From Pseudomonadota bacterium (GTDB lineage: Bacteria; Pseudomonadota; Gammaproteobacteria; Xanthomonadales; Xanthomonadaceae), in assembly GCA_023388355.1 (NCBI GenBank), contig JAEWGI010000063.1:1-64000 (forward strand): a DNA stretch of 64,000 nt, given 5' to 3'. Both the position numbers and the translations under genes were made by a program. Shown piece by piece: positions 22,178 to 31,508 of the stretch (position 1 is its first letter; every line of letters starts with the position of its first letter). The notes below the pieces were generated by a model. The model ran no database searches, had not been told where the DNA came from, and saw only the letters and a program-made list of their open reading frames with translations.

Positions 22178-22408
22178 CTACGGGTCCGGCATCCCCGCGC
22201 CCACTGCAATCCGCACGCCGTTCGCCTCCACCCGCTGGCCCGCGCGGATCTTGCAGGTCTTGCGCAGCTCCACCGCGCCGTCCACGCGCACCGCGCCGCT
22301 GGCCACCAGGGCCTTGCCGGCGCCGCCGCTGTCGACGATGTCGCACAGCTTGAGCAGCTGGTTGAGCTCGACGTAGTCGCCTTCGAGTTCGAATCCGATG
22401 TCGCGCAT
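22178..22408 (-). CDS. YbcJ-like S4 RNA-binding protein
   Basis: The 76-residue protein is almost entirely an S4 domain: ELNQLLKLCDIVDSGGAGKALV with RVDGAVELRKTCKIRAGQRVE. This matches the YbcJ family, small single-domain S4 proteins thought to bind structured RNA. The ATG at 22408-22406 gives the family N-terminus (MRDIGFEL). It is convergent with fabB; a palindromic repeat separates it from ybbP upstream. Confidence 0.88.
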   Translation of the reverse strand: MRDIGFELEGDYVELNQLLKLCDIVDSGGAGKALVASGAVRVDGAVELRKTCKIRAGQRVEANGVRIAVGAGMPDP

Positions 22409-22420
22409 GCGTCCCTCGTC

Positions 22421-22534
22421 CGTCGTCCCCGCGCAGGCGGGGATCCAGTGTCGTTGATCCCGCGTGGGAATCGACTCTCGGGGGCCTGGCGTGAAACGCC
22501 GGGACGCCGGGCTCCCGCCTTCGCGGGAGTGACG
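22421..22534. repeat. Palindromic intergenic repeat with CCCGC/GCGGG hairpins
   Basis: Outer arms CGTCGTCCCCGCGCAGGCGG and the complementary CCCGCCTTCGCGGGAGTGACG bracket GATCC/GGATCC-like and AACGCC segments. It resembles the widespread proteobacterial element of the form CGTCATTCCCGCGAAGGCGGGAATCC and its inverse. It lies between ybbP and the S4 gene and could form stacked hairpins. Confidence 0.7.
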
Positions 22535-22564
22535 CCTCCCGCCGCCGCGCCGTGCGGGAGCCGC

Positions 22565-25090
22565 CTACCCCTGCAGCTCCCGCAGCGTCGCCGACGGTGG
22601 CGCGTCCAGCACCTTGCGGGTGGCGAACAGGCCCGCCAGCAGCGTCACCGCCACGCCGACCGCGCTGCCCACGATGGCCAGGGTCCAGTTCTGCCGCCAC
22701 GGCAGGTCGAACACCTCGGTGGCGATGATGCCCGACAGCACCGAGGCCGCGATCGCCGCCACCAGCCCCGCCAGCAGGCCGATCGCGGCGAACTCCGACA
22801 CCTGGGCCATGCGCAGCTGGCCGCGGCTGCCGCCCAGCGCGCGCATCACCCCGCCTTCGAGCAGGCGCTCGTCCTGGCTGGCGCTCACCGCCGCCAGCAG
22901 CACCAGCACGCCGGCCATCAGCGAGAACCAGAACACCACTTGGACCACGGTCGAGACCTGGTCTGCGGTCGAACGCACCTGGGCCAGCACCGCGTCGACG
23001 TCGATCACCGACAGGTTGGGGAAGGCCTGCACCAGCTCGGCGGTGAAGCGCGACTGTTCGGGCGGCACCTGCACCGCGGTGATGTGGCTGGCCGGGTAGC
23101 CGTCGAGCGCGCCGGGCGAGGCAAGCACGAAGAAGTTGGGCTGGAAGCTTTCCCACTCCACGCTGCGCAGGCTGGTGATCGGCGCCTCGAAGCGCTGGCC
23201 GGCGATATCGAAGGCGATGCGGTCGCCGATCTTCCAGCCCAGGCCCTGGGCGAAGCCCTCTTCCACCGACAGCTCCGGCGCGGCCGGCGGGCCGGTCCAG
23301 AAGCGGCCGGCCGTGACCTTGTTGTCGTCGCGCAGCGCATCGGCCATCGACAGGTTGAACTCGCGCTCGGCGCGCCGCTGCGACTGCCGGTCCTCCTGCT
23401 CGTCGCCGGTGCGCCCCACGTAGTCCTCGCCGCGCACCGGCTCGCCGTTGCGCTCCACCAGGCGCGCACGCACCATCGGGAACAGCACCGGCTCGGCCAC
23501 GCCGCGCGCGGCGATGAACCCGCGCACCGGATCGACCTGGTCGGACTGCACGTTGATGATGAAGCGGTTGGGCGCGTCCTGCGCCAGCGCAAGCTGCCAG
23601 CGGTCGAGCAGGTCGGTGCGCACGAAGGTGAGCAGCAGCAGCGCCATCAGCCCCAGTCCCAGCGCGCTGACCTGGGCGATCGACGTGCCGGCGCGACGGC
23701 TGACGTTCGCCAGCCCGTAGCGCAGCGCGCCGCGCAGGCGCGTGCGCAGGCGGCGCACGGCCAGGATCAGCAGCCAGGCGATCAGCGCCAGCACCGCCAG
23801 CGTGGCCAGGATGCCGACCAGCATCGCGCTGGCCAGCGTGGCCGAACCCGCCTGCCACCACAGCAGCGCGGCCAGCCCGCCCAGCCCGGCCAGGGCGACG
23901 ATCCAGGCCGAGGGTTCGGCGCCATCGAGGTCGCGGCGCAGCACCCGCAGCGCCGGCACCCGCCGCAGCGCCAGCACCGGCGGCGCGCCGAAGGCCAGCA
24001 GCACCATCAGGCCCACGCCGTAGCCGCGCAGCGCCGGCCAGACGCTGGCGGGCGGGATGTCGACCTTGAGCGCCTGCGCCAGCCAGCCGGCCACCGACCA
24101 CTGCAGCGCGAACGCGATCGCCACGCCTACGCTGCAGGCGATCAGGCCCAGCAGCAGCAGTTCGCCGACGTGGATGCCGACCAGGGTGCGCTGCCGGGCG
24201 CCAAGGCAGCGCATCACCGCCACGCCCGACAGATGGCGTTCGCTGTGGCGACGTGCGGCCATCGCGACCGCGACCGCCGCCAGCACCACCGACACCAGCG
24301 CCGCCAGGCCGAGGAAGCGCCCGGCGCGGTCGAGCGCGGAGCGCACTTCCGGACGCGCGTCGGTGATCGTCTCGATGCGCTGGCCGCGGCCGAGGTTGTC
24401 GCGCGCGATGCCGGCGAAACGCTCCACTGCCGCCGCATCGCCCGCGATCACCAGCCGGTAGCGGATCCGGCTGCCTTCCTGGACCAGCCCGGTGGACTCC
24501 AGGTCGGCGAGATTGAGGAAGGCCTTGGGCGCGACGTTGAAATAGTCGATCGAGGCATCGGGCTCCTGCACCACCAGCGCGGCCAGGCGCAGCTCGCGCG
24601 CGCCGATGCCGACGCTGTCGCCGATGCGCGCGCCGAGCGTGTCGGCGCCGGCGCGGCTGAGCCACAGCGTGCCGGGTTCGGGTACCGCGGCGGCATCGCG
24701 CTCGACGCCCTCGCCATCGGCGATGCGGAACGTGCCGCGCAGCGGGAAGCCCTCGCCCAGCGCGCGCAGGTCGCCCAGCCGCAGCTGCGCATCATTGCCG
24801 CTGCCCACGCGGATCATGCTGTCGAGTTCGACCGTCCGCGTGCGCCGCAGGCCGGGCGCGTTCGCCGCCTCGTCGATTGCGCCGGAGATGGGCGCATCGC
24901 CGCGCACCAGCGCGTCGCCGCCGAGCAGGCGGTTGGCCTCCATCGCCAGCGCGCGGCCGGCGCGATCGGTGACGAAGCCGACCGAGCTCACCGCCACCAC
25001 CGCCAGCACCAGCGCGCCGGCGAGGATGCGGATGTCGCCGGCGGCCAGGTCGCGGCGCAGCTGCCGCCAGGCCAGGGCCAGTGTCCTCAT
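22565..25090 (-). CDS. ybbP: FtsX-like ABC transporter permease, YbbP family
   Basis: The 841-residue inner membrane protein is a large MacB/FtsX-type permease with about ten membrane helices. It starts MRTLALAWRQLRRDLAAGDIRILAGALVLAV. Two halves each have a helix pair around a periplasmic domain, and the repeated FtsX signatures HLSGVAVMRCLGARQRTL and LEGGVMRALGGSRGQLRM are present. It starts seven bases after the ATPase gene ybbA, the same pair that neighbours tesA in E. coli. A role in extracting lipid-like or lysophospholipid substrates has been proposed; the substrate is not shown here. Confidence 0.9.
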   Translation of the reverse strand: MRTLALAWRQLRRDLAAGDIRILAGALVLAVVAVSSVGFVTDRAGRALAMEANRLLGGDALVRGDAPISGAIDEAANAPGLRRTRTVELDSMIRVGSGNDAQLRLGDLRALGEGFPLRGTFRIADGEGVERDAAAVPEPGTLWLSRAGADTLGARIGDSVGIGARELRLAALVVQEPDASIDYFNVAPKAFLNLADLESTGLVQEGSRIRYRLVIAGDAAAVERFAGIARDNLGRGQRIETITDARPEVRSALDRAGRFLGLAALVSVVLAAVAVAMAARRHSERHLSGVAVMRCLGARQRTLVGIHVGELLLLGLIACSVGVAIAFALQWSVAGWLAQALKVDIPPASVWPALRGYGVGLMVLLAFGAPPVLALRRVPALRVLRRDLDGAEPSAWIVALAGLGGLAALLWWQAGSATLASAMLVGILATLAVLALIAWLLILAVRRLRTRLRGALRYGLANVSRRAGTSIAQVSALGLGLMALLLLTFVRTDLLDRWQLALAQDAPNRFIINVQSDQVDPVRGFIAARGVAEPVLFPMVRARLVERNGEPVRGEDYVGRTGDEQEDRQSQRRAEREFNLSMADALRDDNKVTAGRFWTGPPAAPELSVEEGFAQGLGWKIGDRIAFDIAGQRFEAPITSLRSVEWESFQPNFFVLASPGALDGYPASHITAVQVPPEQSRFTAELVQAFPNLSVIDVDAVLAQVRSTADQVSTVVQVVFWFSLMAGVLVLLAAVSASQDERLLEGGVMRALGGSRGQLRMAQVSEFAAIGLLAGLVAAIAASVLSGIIATEVFDLPWRQNWTLAIVGSAVGVAVTLLAGLFATRKVLDAPPSATLRELQG

Positions 25091-25097
25091 GCGCCGC

Positions 25098-25835
25098 TCA
25101 CCGGCGCGTGTCCGCGACCAGGCGGCCGCTGTCCAGGCGCAGGGTGCGATGGCAGCGCTCGGCCAGATGGTCGTCGTGGGTCACCAGCACCAGGGTGGTG
25201 CCGGCCTCGGCGTTCATCGCGAACAGCAGTTCGATGATCGCCTGGCCGGTATGGGTGTCGAGGTTGCCGGTCGGCTCGTCGGCGAACAGCAGCGAAGGCC
25301 TGGTCACGAACGCGCGCGCCAGCGCCACGCGCTGCTGCTCGCCGCCGGAGAGCTGGCGCGGATAGTGGTCCAGGCGTTCGCCCAGCCCGACCTTGCGCAG
25401 CATCTCGCGCGCGGGCGCGACCGCATCGGCGTCGCCGCGCAGCTCCAGCGGCAGCATCGCGTTCTCCAGCGCGGTCAGCGAGGGCAGCAGCTGGAAGTTC
25501 TGGAACACGAAGCCGACCTTGTCGCCGCGCACGCGCGCGCGGCCGTCCTCGTCGAGGCTGGAGACCGGTTCGCCATCCAGTTCCACCGAACCGGTGCTGG
25601 GCGTGTCCAGTCCGGCCAGCAGCGACAGCAGCGTGCTCTTGCCCGAGCCCGAGGCGCCGACCACGGCCACCACCTCGCCGCGGTCGATCCGGAAGCCGAC
25701 GTCGGCGAGGATGACCAGTTCGCCGGAGGGCAGCATCACCCGCTTGCCCAGCCCTTGCACCTGCAGGGCGGGCGCGGCGGCGCGATGGCTGGCGGGGGGA
25801 TCGGCGAGCAGCGCCGGAGCATCGGCCATGTTCAT
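25098..25835 (-). CDS. ybbA: ABC transporter ATP-binding protein, YbbA family
   Basis: The roughly 245-residue ATPase partners YbbP. It has Walker A GASGSGKST, the Q-loop FVFQNFQLLP, signature LSGGEQQRVALARA, Walker B LLFADEPTGNLD and the switch His in LVTHDDHLA. This set is typical of MacB/LolD-type extracting ATPases. The start is either the ATG at 25835 or the one two codons later; neither has a strong ribosome-binding site. The gene is divergent from tesA with only 57 bases between starts, so promoters must overlap. Confidence 0.92.
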   Translation of the reverse strand: MNMADAPALLADPPASHRAAAPALQVQGLGKRVMLPSGELVILADVGFRIDRGEVVAVVGASGSGKSTLLSLLAGLDTPSTGSVELDGEPVSSLDEDGRARVRGDKVGFVFQNFQLLPSLTALENAMLPLELRGDADAVAPAREMLRKVGLGERLDHYPRQLSGGEQQRVALARAFVTRPSLLFADEPTGNLDTHTGQAIIELLFAMNAEAGTTLVLVTHDDHLAERCHRTLRLDSGRLVADTRR

Positions 25836-25892
25836 TCCGGATTGTTTAAGGTGGACCGCGGGCGCCACGCGCGCATGACGGACGGAGGACGG

Positions 25893-26567
25893 ATGAAGCA
25901 CGGTTATGCGGCCTGGCGACCGCCGATGCAATGGGCCATCGGTTTACTTGCACTGCTGGCGCTGCTGCCGGCGTTCGCGCAGCCGGCGCCCGCGGCACCG
26001 CCCGCGCAGCGCACCGTGCTGGTGATGGGCGATTCGCTGTCGGCCGGCTACGGCATGGCCGCGCACGAAGGTTGGGTGTCGCTGCTGGGCGAACGGCTGG
26101 CGCGGGAGAAGCCCGGCTGGCGCGTGGTCAATGCCAGCATCAGCGGCGAAACCACCGCCGGCGGCTCGGCGCGCATCGTCGGCGAGGTGCTGCGCCACCA
26201 GCCCGACGTGGTGGTGATCGCGCTGGGCGCCAACGACGGCCTGCGCGGCCTGCCGCTGCGCGAGGCGCGGCGCAACCTGGCGCGCATGATCGGCGCCTCG
26301 CAGCACGTGGGCGCCAGGGTGCTGCTGATCGGCATGCGCATGCCGCCGAACCTCGGCCCCGAGTACACCGCCGGCTTCGAGCGCAATTACCGCGAGCTGT
26401 CGCAGCTGTTCGGCACCGCCCTGCTGCCGTTCCTGCTCGAACCGATCGCGCTCGACCGCAGCGCCTACCAGGACGACAACCTGCACCCCACCGTCGAGGC
26501 CCAGGCGCGGCTGCTGCAGCACGTGTGGCCGGCGCTGGAGCCGCTGCTGGAAGCCGGCACGGACTGA
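25893..26567 (+). CDS. tesA: Periplasmic lysophospholipase/thioesterase I (GDSL type)
   Basis: TesA is a multifunctional esterase acting on lysophospholipids and acyl thioesters. The 224-residue precursor starts at ATG 25893 behind GGAGG and has a signal peptide ending near AFAQP. The nucleophile is Ser48 in MGDSLSAGYG. Block III is GANDGLRGLP and the catalytic DxxH is in DDNLHPT near the C-terminus. The divergent tesA/ybbA-ybbP arrangement is conserved with E. coli, hinting at a shared lipid-related function. Confidence 0.94.
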   Translation: MKHGYAAWRPPMQWAIGLLALLALLPAFAQPAPAAPPAQRTVLVMGDSLSAGYGMAAHEGWVSLLGERLAREKPGWRVVNASISGETTAGGSARIVGEVLRHQPDVVVIALGANDGLRGLPLREARRNLARMIGASQHVGARVLLIGMRMPPNLGPEYTAGFERNYRELSQLFGTALLPFLLEPIALDRSAYQDDNLHPTVEAQARLLQHVWPALEPLLEAGTD

Positions 26568-26645
26568 TCCGGTTTCGCATTCAAGGTTTCAGTCGTTCTA
26601 CGCGTCGAACGCGAATCCGTACCAGCCGCGCACCGCCTCCACCTG

Positions 26646-27383
26646 TCAGCGCTGCCCCTGCGGCAACCCGCCGGAGCCCGGGCCCGCGCCCAGCAGCGGA
26701 TAGGGATTGATCGCCGTGCCCTTCCACCACTGGCGCTCGGGGGTGAGCGCGAACACCGCGAAATGCAGGTGCGGCGCGGCCGGGTCGGCGTTGCCGCTGC
26801 TGCCGACGTAGCCGATCACCTCGCCGCGTTCGACCGCCCGGCCTTCGGCCAGTCCGGGCGCGTAGGCCTGCAGGTGGGCGTAGTAGTAGCACCAGGTGCC
26901 GGTGTCCTCGAACTGGTAGATCGTCAGCCCGCCGCGCTCGCTGTCGAAGAGTTTCTCGACGTGGCCGTCAGCCACCGCCAGCACCGGCGTGCCGGCGGGG
27001 GCCATGATGTCCAGCGCCTCGTGCCGGCGTTCGCTGCCGCGCGCGTCGCCGAAGGTGTCGTGCAGCTGGTCGGGGCGCACGCCACTGACCGGCACGATCA
27101 GGCCGGAAGGAGAGGCGGCCGCTGGCAGGGGCGTCGCTGGCGCGGCGGCGGGTGGAGGCGTGGGCGCAGCGGTCCGGGCGGCGGCGGGTCGCGCAGGAGG
27201 CGCCGCGGTCGCGGCAAGGGCCTGCGTTGCGACGGCATCGGGCGTCGGCGCCGCGGCGACCGTGCCGGCGCTCGCGTCGGCGGTCGGGTTCGCGCGCCAC
27301 AGCGGACCGTCGCTGCCGCGCAGCAGCCACCAGGCCAGGTTCGCGGTCGCCAGCAGCAGCGCCAGTGCAAGCAGCCAGCGCAC
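26646..27383 (-). CDS. Membrane-anchored M23 peptidoglycan endopeptidase
   Basis: The 245-residue protein starts with GTG at 27383 behind AGGAA, two bases after the L,D-transpeptidase stop. It has one N-terminal hydrophobic helix (residues 2-18) and a long Ala/Pro/Thr-rich linker to about residue 105. The M23 (LytM) domain follows. Zinc ligands are visible as HEALDIMAP (HxxxD) and HLHFAVF (HxH), so the enzyme looks active. Such enzymes cut peptide cross-links of peptidoglycan. Tight coupling to an L,D-transpeptidase suggests joint wall remodelling. Confidence 0.9.
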   Translation of the reverse strand: MRWLLALALLLATANLAWWLLRGSDGPLWRANPTADASAGTVAAAPTPDAVATQALAATAAPPARPAAARTAAPTPPPAAAPATPLPAAASPSGLIVPVSGVRPDQLHDTFGDARGSERRHEALDIMAPAGTPVLAVADGHVEKLFDSERGGLTIYQFEDTGTWCYYYAHLQAYAPGLAEGRAVERGEVIGYVGSSGNADPAAPHLHFAVFALTPERQWWKGTAINPYPLLGAGPGSGGLPQGQR

Positions 27384-27385
27384 GG

Positions 27386-28339
27386 CTATTCCTGCAGCAG
27401 CGCCGGCGTACCCGGCTTCACCGCGTCCGCGACCGCGCGTGCGCTCCAGTTGGTGAGCCGGATGCAGCCATTGGACTGGGTCTTGCCGATCTCCTCCGGA
27501 TCGGGCGCGCCATGGATGCCGTAATGCTCCTTCGACAGGTCGATCCAGACCGCGCCGACCGGATTGTTCGGGCCCGGCGCCAGGGTGGCCTTGGCATGCG
27601 AACCGTCGGCGCCGTGGAACAGCGCCGGATCGTAGTGGAAGGAGGGATCGACGGCGACGCCCTTGATCTCCCAGGTGCCGAGCGGCAGCGGATCGTGCTC
27701 GCTGCCGGTCGAGGCCGGGAACTGCGCATAGGTGTCGCCCCCCGCATCCTGCAGGCGGACCACCGAATCGCTGCGGTCGACCACGACCGTCGCCGCCGGC
27801 GCCAGCGCGGGCAGCGCGGCCACGTTGGGCACGACGATGTCCGTACCGGCCTCGAGCGCCTTGCCCGGGTTCAGCCGCGCAAGCAGTTCGGGCGACGCGT
27901 GGAACTTCTCGGCGACCGCTTCCTCGACCGACGCGAATCCCAGCGCGTCCAGCTTCGCCTGCGCCATCATGTCGTCCGGAACCGGCCGGAACGGCCCGGC
28001 GACATCGGCCTCGACCAGGGTATGGGTCACCAGTGCGGGCGCGGCATCGCGTTCCAGCGCCTGCCAGGTGGGCTGGTCGAGCTGCCCGGTCGGGTCCAGC
28101 CCGCGGGCGCGCTGGAAGCCGGCGATCGCGCGCGTGGTATTGCTGCCGGCCCCCCCATCGATCTGGCCAGGGGAAAAGCGCGCGCGCTCCAGCAGCACTT
28201 GGGCGCGCAGCAGCGCGCCGCGCGCATCGCCGCTGGCGGCGTTGACCGCCTCGGCGGTCAGCGCGGGCGTGGCGGACGCGGCCGATGCGGGCGCGGTCGT
28301 GAACAGCAGCAGTGCCAGCAGCGGCGCGAATCGGGTCAT
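27386..28339 (-). CDS. Periplasmic L,D-transpeptidase with peptidoglycan-binding domain
   Basis: The 317-residue precursor has a signal peptide (MTRFAPLLALLLFTTAPASA), a PG_binding_1-like helical domain at about 40-95 (SPGQIDGGAGSNTTRAIAGFQ) and a YkuD catalytic domain from about 170. The active site motif runs from His276 (HGAPDP) to Cys292 (SNGCIRLTN). These enzymes form 3-3 cross-links or attach proteins to peptidoglycan. The gene is followed after two bases by an M23 endopeptidase and is divergent from a DUF3016 gene. Confidence 0.93.
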   Translation of the reverse strand: MTRFAPLLALLLFTTAPASAASATPALTAEAVNAASGDARGALLRAQVLLERARFSPGQIDGGAGSNTTRAIAGFQRARGLDPTGQLDQPTWQALERDAAPALVTHTLVEADVAGPFRPVPDDMMAQAKLDALGFASVEEAVAEKFHASPELLARLNPGKALEAGTDIVVPNVAALPALAPAATVVVDRSDSVVRLQDAGGDTYAQFPASTGSEHDPLPLGTWEIKGVAVDPSFHYDPALFHGADGSHAKATLAPGPNNPVGAVWIDLSKEHYGIHGAPDPEEIGKTQSNGCIRLTNWSARAVADAVKPGTPALLQE

Positions 28340-28520
28340 GGCGCGGTTTCCGGGAAGCGGGTCGGCCCGCATCATGGCGGCCGGTGCCGCCTGCGCGACG
28401 TGAACGCAACCGTACCCCGCCGCGGCGCGCGGCCTCCGCAGCCCGTGCCGCGCGCAGGGCTTTCCCGCAGCGTTAAGCTGCCGCGACGCAAACTGCGCCT
28501 GGTTGTCCAGGAGCCCTGCC

Positions 28521-29084
28521 ATGACCCGCGCCGCCCGCCTTCTCCTGATCCTCTTCGTCGCATTCGCCGCGACCGCGGTCGACGCCCGGGTCCGCAACGT
28601 CACCGATCCCGAGGCCCCGCGCAGCCTGCCGGACGAAGGTCCGGTCAGCGTGCAGTGGAGCGACCCTTCGGACTTCACCGACCTCCGGCACAGCGGCAAC
28701 CGCTGGCGCGCTGCGCAGGGCAACTGGGTCCTCCAGCTGGCCGAGCACCTGCGCGATTCGGCGGTGGATCGACTGCCCGAGGGCCACCGCCTGGACGTCA
28801 CCATCACCGACTTCAACCGGGCGGGCCGCTACGAACCCTGGCGCGGGGTGCAGATGCAGGACGTGCGCATCCTGCGCGACCACTATCCGCCGTCGATGAC
28901 GCTCGAGTTCCGCCACGTCGACGCCGATGGCCAGGTGCTCGCCGAGGGCAGTCGCGAGGTGCGCGATACCGGCTACCTCATGGGCGGCAACAACCTCAGC
29001 CGCGACAACCTGTACTACGAGAAGCGGATGATCGACCGCTGGATCCGCGACGAACTGCGCGCAACGCCGGTCGCCAGCAACTGA
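28521..29084 (+). CDS. DUF3016 secreted protein
   Basis: The 187-residue precursor starts at ATG 28521 with AGGAG eight bases before. A signal peptide ends near VDARV. The mature part shows the DUF3016 pattern: VSVQWSDPSDFTDLRH, then a helical LAEHLRDSAVDRLPEGHRLDVTITDFNRAG and the beta-rich VQMQDVRILRDHYPPSMTLEF. Family function is unknown; it is probably periplasmic. An 181-bp divergent gap separates it from the L,D-transpeptidase gene. Confidence 0.85.
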   Translation: MTRAARLLLILFVAFAATAVDARVRNVTDPEAPRSLPDEGPVSVQWSDPSDFTDLRHSGNRWRAAQGNWVLQLAEHLRDSAVDRLPEGHRLDVTITDFNRAGRYEPWRGVQMQDVRILRDHYPPSMTLEFRHVDADGQVLAEGSREVRDTGYLMGGNNLSRDNLYYEKRMIDRWIRDELRATPVASN

Positions 29085-29111
29085 CGCGGCCACGCCTGCG
29101 GCGCGGCGCGC

Positions 29112-31094
29112 TCAGCGCACCGCGTCGAGAAAGTGCATGTGGCGGCGGTACTGGTCGAGGACGTCGTGGATCACGTCGTCGCCCCGCCAGCCCATGACGT
29201 CGTAATCCTGCCCACCTTCGCGCAGGTGCACCTCGGCGCGGTAGAAGCGCTCCTCGCCATCGCCCCGACGCGGATCGCCAAGGATGAACGAGGGCGATGC
29301 GCAGGGCCGCGGCCGCACCGAGTAGTAGAAGTCCATCTCCTCGCCGTGGCCGACCTGCAGCCAGACGCGGCCATCGTCGCCTTCCTCGGCGGCGGCGGCG
29401 ATGCCCTGCCGGCCCAGCTCCGCGGCCACCTCGCGCAGCGCGGGCATGACCACCTCGTGCAGGTAGGCGACCACCTCGCCGCGATGCGGCTGCCGCACCA
29501 GGCCGCGCAGGCGGGTGCGCCAGTCGGTGTGCACGCCCATGCCGGGCGGCGTCGCGCGCGCGCCGCGCACGACCTCGCGCTTGGCCACGTCCAGGCGCAT
29601 CGCGCGCAGCATGCCCACGCAGGCCAGGACGATCACCACGGTGAACGGCAGCGCGGCGGCGATCGCGCCGGCCTGCAGCGCATTCAGCCCGCCCGCCGCC
29701 AGCAGGGCGATGGCGATCGCGCCGACCAGCACCGACCAGAAGATCCGCTGCCACACCGGCGATTCCTCTTCGCCCTTCGACGACAGCATGTCGATCACCA
29801 GCGCGCCCGAGTCGGCCGAGGTGATGAAGAACACCGCCACCAGCAGCGTCGCCACCGCAGAGGTGAGCGTGGCCAGGGGCAGCGCTTCCAGGAACCGGTA
29901 CAACGCCATCGAGCTGTCGGCGGACACGGCCGCGACCAGCGCGCTGTCGCCCTCGAACAGGATCATGTACAGCGCGCTGTTGCCGTAGACCGTCATCCAC
30001 AGGCAGGTGAAGCCCACCGGCACCAGCAGCACGCCGACCACGAACTCCCGGATGGTGCGCCCGCGCGAGATGCGGGCGATGAACATGCCCACGAAAGGCG
30101 ACCACGCGATCCACCAGCCCCAGTAGAACAGCGTCCATCCGCCGATCCAGCCGGTCGGCTCGTAGGCGTACAGGTTGAAGGTCATCGCGAACACGTTGGA
30201 CACGTACATCCCGGTGTTCTGCACCAGCGCCTGCAGCAGGTGGATGGTGGGCCCGGTGAGCATCACGAACAGCAGGAGCGCGATGGCCAGCAGCATGCTG
30301 AACTCCGACAGCCGGCGCACGCCGCGGTCCAGCCCGGAGAACACGGACAGCGTGGCGACCAGGGTGATGCCCGCGATCAGCGCGACCTGGACCGCGGTGC
30401 CGATGCGCACCTCGAACAGGTAGTTGAGCCCGGAGTTGATCTGGATCACGCCAAGGCCCAGCGAGGTGGCCAGGCCGAAGATCGTGCCCAGCACCGCGAA
30501 GGCGTCGACCGTGTGCCCGATCCAGCCGTGGATGCGATCGCCGATCAGCGGGTACAGCGCCGAGCGGATCCGCAGCGGCAGCCCGTGCCGGTAGGCGAAA
30601 TAGGCCAGCGCCAGCGCGACCACCGCATACACCGCCCAGGCGTGCAGGCCCCAGTGGAAGAAAGTGATGCGCATGGCCTGGCGCGCGGCGGCCACCGTGC
30701 CCGGATCGCCGACCGGCGGTGCGCTGAAATGCATCACCGGCTCGGCGACGCCGAAGTACATCAGGCCGATGCCCATGCCGGCCGCGAACAGCATCGAGAA
30801 CCAGGTGGGATAGCTGTAGTCGGGCTCGCTGTGGTCGGGCCCGAGCTTGATCCGGCCCATGCGGCTGGCCGCCAGCCCGACCACGAACACCAGGAACCCG
30901 GCCACCGACAGCACGGTGAACCAGCCGGCCTCGTCGGCCACCCAGCGCTTGGCCGCACCGAACAGCGCATCGGTCCACGCCGGCGCGACGAACGCCATGC
31001 CCACCAGCAGCATCACCAGTCCCGCCACCGGGTAGAACACCTGCGGCAGGATCATGGCGCGCGGCCGGCTTCGCGGCGTCTGGCGATCGGTCAT
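29112..31094 (-). CDS. betT: BetT-like choline/betaine (BCCT) transporter
   Basis: The 660-residue inner membrane protein has 12 predicted helices and the BCCT hallmarks GMGIGLMYFGVAEPVMHF and the Trp-rich FYWGWWIAWSPFVGMFIARIS. After the last helix (near residue 490) is a long cytoplasmic C-terminal domain of about 160 residues (DWRTRLRGLVRQPHRGEV to the end). This is typical of BetT and involved in osmotic sensing. Choline is the likely substrate. No betA/betB/betI genes are adjacent, so uptake and oxidation are not encoded together here. Confidence 0.9.
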   Translation of the reverse strand: MTDRQTPRSRPRAMILPQVFYPVAGLVMLLVGMAFVAPAWTDALFGAAKRWVADEAGWFTVLSVAGFLVFVVGLAASRMGRIKLGPDHSEPDYSYPTWFSMLFAAGMGIGLMYFGVAEPVMHFSAPPVGDPGTVAAARQAMRITFFHWGLHAWAVYAVVALALAYFAYRHGLPLRIRSALYPLIGDRIHGWIGHTVDAFAVLGTIFGLATSLGLGVIQINSGLNYLFEVRIGTAVQVALIAGITLVATLSVFSGLDRGVRRLSEFSMLLAIALLLFVMLTGPTIHLLQALVQNTGMYVSNVFAMTFNLYAYEPTGWIGGWTLFYWGWWIAWSPFVGMFIARISRGRTIREFVVGVLLVPVGFTCLWMTVYGNSALYMILFEGDSALVAAVSADSSMALYRFLEALPLATLTSAVATLLVAVFFITSADSGALVIDMLSSKGEEESPVWQRIFWSVLVGAIAIALLAAGGLNALQAGAIAAALPFTVVIVLACVGMLRAMRLDVAKREVVRGARATPPGMGVHTDWRTRLRGLVRQPHRGEVVAYLHEVVMPALREVAAELGRQGIAAAAEEGDDGRVWLQVGHGEEMDFYYSVRPRPCASPSFILGDPRRGDGEERFYRAEVHLREGGQDYDVMGWRGDDVIHDVLDQYRRHMHFLDAVR

Positions 31095-31180
31095 GGCTGC
31101 TCCCGGAGGGGTCGCGGCTGCGACGCGGGCTGCCTGTTTGCGTGATGATGCGTCATTGGCACGTGAGGAGTCCCGGTTGC

Positions 31181-31465
31181 ATGACAGTCTACGTCGACGA
31201 TGCGGTCACCCTGTGGCGCGGCCGGCGCTGGGCCCACCTGATGGCCGACACCCTGGACGAACTGCATGCCTTCGCCGCGCGCCTGGGCCTGCCGCGGCAC
31301 GCGTTCCAGGACAAGACCAGCGGCGCCCACTACGACGTCAGCGCCGACCTGCGCGAACTTGCGATCGCGCTGGGCGCGGTGCCGATCTCGCGCCATCGCG
31401 ACCGCGCCCTGGTGCGCGCGGTGATCGCGCGCGCCAAGGCGCAGGGACGCGGGCAGGCGCCCTGA
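31181..31465 (+). CDS. DUF4031 protein
   Basis: The 94-residue protein starts at ATG 31181 with GAGGAG ten bases upstream. It has the family pattern MTVYVDDAVTLWRGRRWAHL, then DELHAFAARLGLPRHAFQ and HYDVSADLRELAIALGAV. This fold is small and cytoplasmic; no catalytic residue can be named with certainty. It opens a same-strand run with DUF3297, msrB and a YCII protein. Confidence 0.87.
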   Translation: MTVYVDDAVTLWRGRRWAHLMADTLDELHAFAARLGLPRHAFQDKTSGAHYDVSADLRELAIALGAVPISRHRDRALVRAVIARAKAQGRGQAP

Positions 31466-31508
31466 CCCGGTCGGCTACAATCGGCCGGCCCCATCGCATC
31501 CGCACGCC

